The notes under the pieces were generated by a model. That model searched no databases and had not been told where the DNA came from. It saw nothing but the letters and a program-made list of their open reading frames with translations. Of a stretch of 42,231 nt of DNA, positions 38,809 to 42,231 are shown piece by piece. How positions within the stretch are numbered: position 1 is the first letter of the stretch; every line of letters starts with the position of its first letter. The translations under genes were made by a program, and so were the position numbers. The stretch is from Porticoccaceae bacterium. Lineage in GTDB: Bacteria; Pseudomonadota; Gammaproteobacteria; Pseudomonadales; Porticoccaceae. The stretch is from NCBI GenBank assembly GCA_029212965.1, contig JARGOV010000006.1, forward strand, positions 53,303-95,533. Direction: 5' to 3'.

Positions 38809-41333
38809 GCGCTAACGAGCTCTTTTTCATCTTTTCGAGCGGGGCGAATTTGCCCGCGTTCCTCAACGAAGACAACGTTGCTGTCAGCTTTATTGCTGTT
38901 AATAAACGGACGGAACATCAACACTTTTTCTTCATCGTCGATGGTGGTTTTCCACTCGCATTGATAAGTGTCGATGACTTTAGCCATTTCGGCCTCGAGC
39001 TTTTCACCAATACCCAGGGAGTCGCTGATAATCACCTCGCGCAAATAATCGACGCCGCCATCCATGTTATCCATCCAGGTAGAGGTGCGCTGTAAGCGAT
39101 CGGCCGTTTGTACGTAGAACATCAAAAAGCGGTCGGTGTATTTGATCAGGGTTTCTGTATCGAGATCAGTGGCAAATAGATCTGCGTGACGCGGGCGCAT
39201 GCCGCCGTTGCCACAGACATACATATTCCAGCCGCTTTCAGTGGCAATGATGCCCACATCTTTACTCTGGGCCTCGGCGCACTCGCGGGTGCAGCCGGAG
39301 ACGGCAGACTTAATTTTGTGCGGCGAGCGCAACCCTTTGTAGCGGTGCTCAATTTGCAGTGCCAGCGCGACACTGTCGTTTTGGCCGTAACGACACCAGG
39401 TGCTACCGACACAGGATTTAACCGTGCGCAGGGACTTACCGTAGGCGTGGCCGGTTTCAAAACCTGCGTCGACCAGTTCTTTCCATATTTGGGGCAGTTG
39501 CTCGAGCCGCGCACCGAATAAGTCGATACGTTGTCCCCCGGTCACCTTGGTGTAAAGGTTGTATTTCTTGCCTACTTCACCGAGCACGATTAGCTTCTCG
39601 GGGGTGATTTCGCCACCGGCAATGCGCGGCACAATGGAGTAGGTGCCGTCTTTTTGCATATTGCCCAAGTAACGGTCGTTGGTGTCTTGCAGACCGAGAT
39701 GCTCGGGTTCGAGAACGTAGTCATTCCAGCAGGAAGCTAAAATAGAGGCAGCGGTGGGTTTGCAAATATCACAGCCGTAGCCACTACCGTGTTGAGCTAA
39801 CAGGTCGCTAAAGGTTTTTATTTCACCAACCCGCACCAGGTGGTAAAGCTCTTGGCGGGTGTGGGGAAAGTGCTCGCAAATGTCGGTGTTGACCTCGAGC
39901 CCCATTTTTTCGAGTTCGTTGTTGAGCACTTGGCCGACGAGTGTTTTACAACCCCCGCAACTAGTACCGGCATTGGTCGCTAAGGTGAGGTCGCCCAGCA
40001 CGGTGGCACCGTCGGAGACAGCCTGGCACAACTGACCTTTAGTGACATCGTTACAGGAACAAATTTGTGCGCCGTCAGGCAGCATATCGACGCCCATGCC
40101 GGTGGCGCCATTGCCATCGCGCTGGGGCAAAATCAGGGCATCGGGGAATTCCGGCAGGGGGATATCGTTGAGAGCCATTTGCAACAAGGTGCCGTAGTCG
40201 GCAGCATCGCCGACTAGCACAGCACCTAGCAGCCGAGTGTTGTCTGCACTGACGACGATCTTTTTATAAATCTCTTCAGTGCCGTTAACGTAGGTGTATT
40301 CTTTGGCGTTGGGGGTGTTGGCGTGGGCGTCACCGATACTCGCTACATCAATACCCATTAGCTTTAACTTGGTGCTCATGTCGGCACCCGAAAAGGCATT
40401 GTCTTCGGCATTGATGTGGTCGCAGGCAACCTGAGCCATTTTATAGCCGGGGGCAACCAGACCGTAAATGCGTCCGCTCCACATCGCGCATTCGCCGATG
40501 GCGTAAACGTCGGGGTCCGACGTTTGGCAGTGATCATTGACTACGATGCCGCCACGTTCACCCAGTTCCAGCTTGCAGTCCCGTGCCAGCGCGTCCTGCG
40601 GGCGAATACCGGCGGAGAACAGCAGCATGTCGGTTTCTATCTCGGAACCGTCAGCAAAGCTCATTTTGTGGAAGCGCTCATCACCGTCGCCGATGTTTTG
40701 GGTGTTCATGCCCAAATGGACTTTGACCCCCAGGTCTTCAATTTTTTGGCGCAGCATCGCGCCACCGCCGTCGTCAATTTGCACGGCCATTAGGCGTGGT
40801 GCAAATTCAATAACGTGGGTTTCCAGACCGAGGTCAACCAGGGCTTTCGCCGCTTCAAGGCCGAGTAAGCCACCGCCGATCACAGCACCCACTTTCGAAT
40901 TTTTAGCGGCAGCCTGCATGTCCTCGAGGTCGTCAATGGTGCGATAGACAAAGCAGTTGTCGCGGTCGTGGCCGGGTATGGGGGGCACGAAAGGAAAAGA
41001 GCCGGTGGCTAGTACCAGTTTGTCGTAGCTCAGTACCTCGCCCTTTTCGGAGGTGACCGTTTTGGCGCTGCGGTCGATGCTCACGGCTTTGTCGCCGAGG
41101 AGGACACGAATACCGTGCTGCTCGTAATAACCAGGTTCGACCAACGACAGGTCGTCGGCACTACGGCCGCAAAAGAACTCGCTGAGATGAACGCGGTCGT
41201 AGGCGATGCGGCTCTCTTCACAGAAGGTAGTCACTTCAAAGGCCGAGTATTGTGGGCTATTGACCATGGCTTCCAGGAACTTATGGCCAACCATGCCGTT
41301 GCCGATGACAAGAACGCGCTGTTTGTTACTCAT
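38805..41333 (-). CDS. nirB: Nitrite reductase (NADH) large subunit (ATG 41333 preferred; ORF open to 41351)
   Basis: RVLVIGNGMVGHKFLEAMV; BFD CSCNDVTKGQLCQAV...AGTSCGGCKTLVGQVLNNEL; siroheme/4Fe-4S VKSCVGSTWCRYGQNDSVALALQIE...AVSGCTRECAEAQSKDVGIIATESGWNMYVCGNGGMRPRHADL. Confidence 0.97.
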   Translation of the reverse strand: MSNKQRVLVIGNGMVGHKFLEAMVNSPQYSAFEVTTFCEESRIAYDRVHLSEFFCGRSADDLSLVEPGYYEQHGIRVLLGDKAVSIDRSAKTVTSEKGEVLSYDKLVLATGSFPFVPPIPGHDRDNCFVYRTIDDLEDMQAAAKNSKVGAVIGGGLLGLEAAKALVDLGLETHVIEFAPRLMAVQIDDGGGAMLRQKIEDLGVKVHLGMNTQNIGDGDERFHKMSFADGSEIETDMLLFSAGIRPQDALARDCKLELGERGGIVVNDHCQTSDPDVYAIGECAMWSGRIYGLVAPGYKMAQVACDHINAEDNAFSGADMSTKLKLMGIDVASIGDAHANTPNAKEYTYVNGTEEIYKKIVVSADNTRLLGAVLVGDAADYGTLLQMALNDIPLPEFPDALILPQRDGNGATGMGVDMLPDGAQICSCNDVTKGQLCQAVSDGATVLGDLTLATNAGTSCGGCKTLVGQVLNNELEKMGLEVNTDICEHFPHTRQELYHLVRVGEIKTFSDLLAQHGSGYGCDICKPTAASILASCWNDYVLEPEHLGLQDTNDRYLGNMQKDGTYSIVPRIAGGEITPEKLIVLGEVGKKYNLYTKVTGGQRIDLFGARLEQLPQIWKELVDAGFETGHAYGKSLRTVKSCVGSTWCRYGQNDSVALALQIEHRYKGLRSPHKIKSAVSGCTRECAEAQSKDVGIIATESGWNMYVCGNGGMRPRHADLFATDLDTETLIKYTDRFLMFYVQTADRLQRTSTWMDNMDGGVDYLREVIISDSLGIGEKLEAEMAKVIDTYQCEWKTTIDDEEKVLMFRPFINSNKADSNVVFVEERGQIRPARKDEKELVSA

Positions 41334-41465
41334 GATATTTTGTAGTCCCATTAAATACGGTTTAAAGATAAATCAGAGGCTATCGAACTAGAGCTTAAGC
41401 ATGAATTGTGCCAGCCTTGGTGGTAGTCGGCTTTGCCGGTTCAGACTAGCTGTAAAATATTCATT

Positions 41466-41503
41466 CTGGAGACTCTCCAGGCTCTGAGTTGTTTGCTAAG
41501 CAA
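41466..41503. promoter_or_regulatory. Two adjacent dyads in the nirB-can intergenic region: CTGGAGACTCTCCAG (41466-41480) and TTGCTAAGCAA (41493-41503)
   Basis: Palindromes read directly; the function as operators is inference. Confidence 0.4.
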
Positions 41504-41728
41504 GAGATTCTCGATATCGCAACCAGCTGGTTTTAATGCGTTTGTGTACCGACAGAGTGCTCTGACTGGCAGGCGGAAGGGTTGTTGTTCTTTTTTTGAT
41601 GGTTGTTTTTGGTGCGAGCGCCTTATAAGAGGGCATTTTATGGGGCGGTAAAACGATTTGAGGGGTGATTGGGCATTGCAATTTATCGGCTAAGAAGAGA
41701 TTTTGCTAAAATTATTTGATGAGGCACA

Positions 41729-41752
41729 ATGCCAACTTTAAGCCTTTGGCAT
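41729..41752. promoter_or_regulatory. Inverted repeat ATGCCAA-N10-TTGGCAT upstream of the carbonic anhydrase gene
   Basis: Exact 7-bp arms 41729-41735 and 41746-41752; function inferred. Confidence 0.35.
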
Positions 41753-41803
41753 AACGCTGTTCTTATGGCCAAATATTTAAACAACACAGGTTAAAGAGAC
41801 ACT

Positions 41804-42231
41804 ATGAGTGAGTTGGAGCATCTTTTAGCGAGTAATAAACGTTGGGCCAAGAATGTCCAAAATGAAAAGCCCCACTTCTTTAGCGACTTGTCACAGCAGC
41901 AGGCGCCTGAGTATTTGTGGATCGGTTGCTCTGACAGTCGGGTCCCTGCTAATCAGATTACCGGCCTGTTGCCCGGTGAAGTTTTTGTGCACCGAAATAT
42001 AGCCAATGTGGTGGTGCACTCCGACTTGAACTGCCTTTCAGTGGTGCAATTCGCCGTTGAAGTCCTGAAAGTCAAGCACATTATTGTCTGCGGCCACTAC
42101 GGTTGTGGCGGCGTAAAAGCAGCGATGGAAGACAAAGACCACGGTTTAATCGATAACTGGTTGTGCCATATCCGCGACGTCCACCGTTTTCACCGCCAAG
42201 CTATTGATAGCTGTGCTAACGAAGATGACCA
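41804..42231 (+). CDS. can: Beta-class carbonic anhydrase, 3' truncated by window edge
   Basis: Translated by hand: MSELEHLLASNKRWAKNVQNEKPHFFSDLSQQQAPEYLWIGCSDSRVPANQITGLLPGEVFVHRNIANVVVHSDLNCLSVVQFAVEVLKVKHIIVCGHYGCGGVKAAM. Zn ligands in CSDSR and HYGCGG. Absent from the ORF track because it has no stop in the window. Confidence 0.95.
   Translation, partial: MSELEHLLASNKRWAKNVQNEKPHFFSDLSQQQAPEYLWIGCSDSRVPANQITGLLPGEVFVHRNIANVVVHSDLNCLSVVQFAVEVLKVKHIIVCGHYGCGGVKAAMEDKDHGLIDNWLCHIRDVHRFHRQAIDSCANEDD

Overview
The 42.2-kb window looks like a marine-type gammaproteobacterial chromosome (lineage is inference only). It falls into three blocks. (1) 1-11.1 kb, + strand, is a housekeeping run: truncated nfeD-like, tilS, pyrG, kdsA, eno, ftsB, ispD, ispF, truD, pcm, a DUF368 (PopT-like) membrane protein and nlpD. 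nlpD is closed by a good Rho-independent terminator. surE and rpoS, the usual neighbours in the truD-surE-pcm-nlpD-rpoS order, are absent. (2) 11.1-29.7 kb, + strand, is a ~600-bp non-coding leader rich in inverted repeats, followed by an exosortase A (XrtA/PEP-CTERM) exopolysaccharide locus: export lipoprotein, chain-length protein, tyrosine autokinase with a (TACGGA)n-encoded YG tail, beta-barrel, wecB, deacetylase, FemAB, several glycosyltransferases, xrtA-EpsI, an AsnB-like amidotransferase, a methyltransferase, and a patatin at the end. No PEP-CTERM substrate, initiating glycosyltransferase, flippase or polymerase is visible. (3) 29.7-41.35 kb, - strand, is an apparently co-directional nitrate-assimilation operon: nirB, nirD, a PhzF-family gene, a Nas-type molybdenum nitrate reductase, a fused DmsB-DmsC-like Fe-S/membrane-anchor protein, and a RavA-like MoxR ATPase plus a ViaA-like VWA protein. 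A divergent truncated beta-carbonic anhydrase ends the window. The strongest candidate for something undescribed is block 3: a probable quinol-linked cytoplasmic assimilatory nitrate reductase with its own MoxR/VWA chaperone pair and a PhzF enzyme. No tRNA, rRNA, CRISPR array or transposase was recognised. All calls come from reading sequence and motifs; no searches were run.
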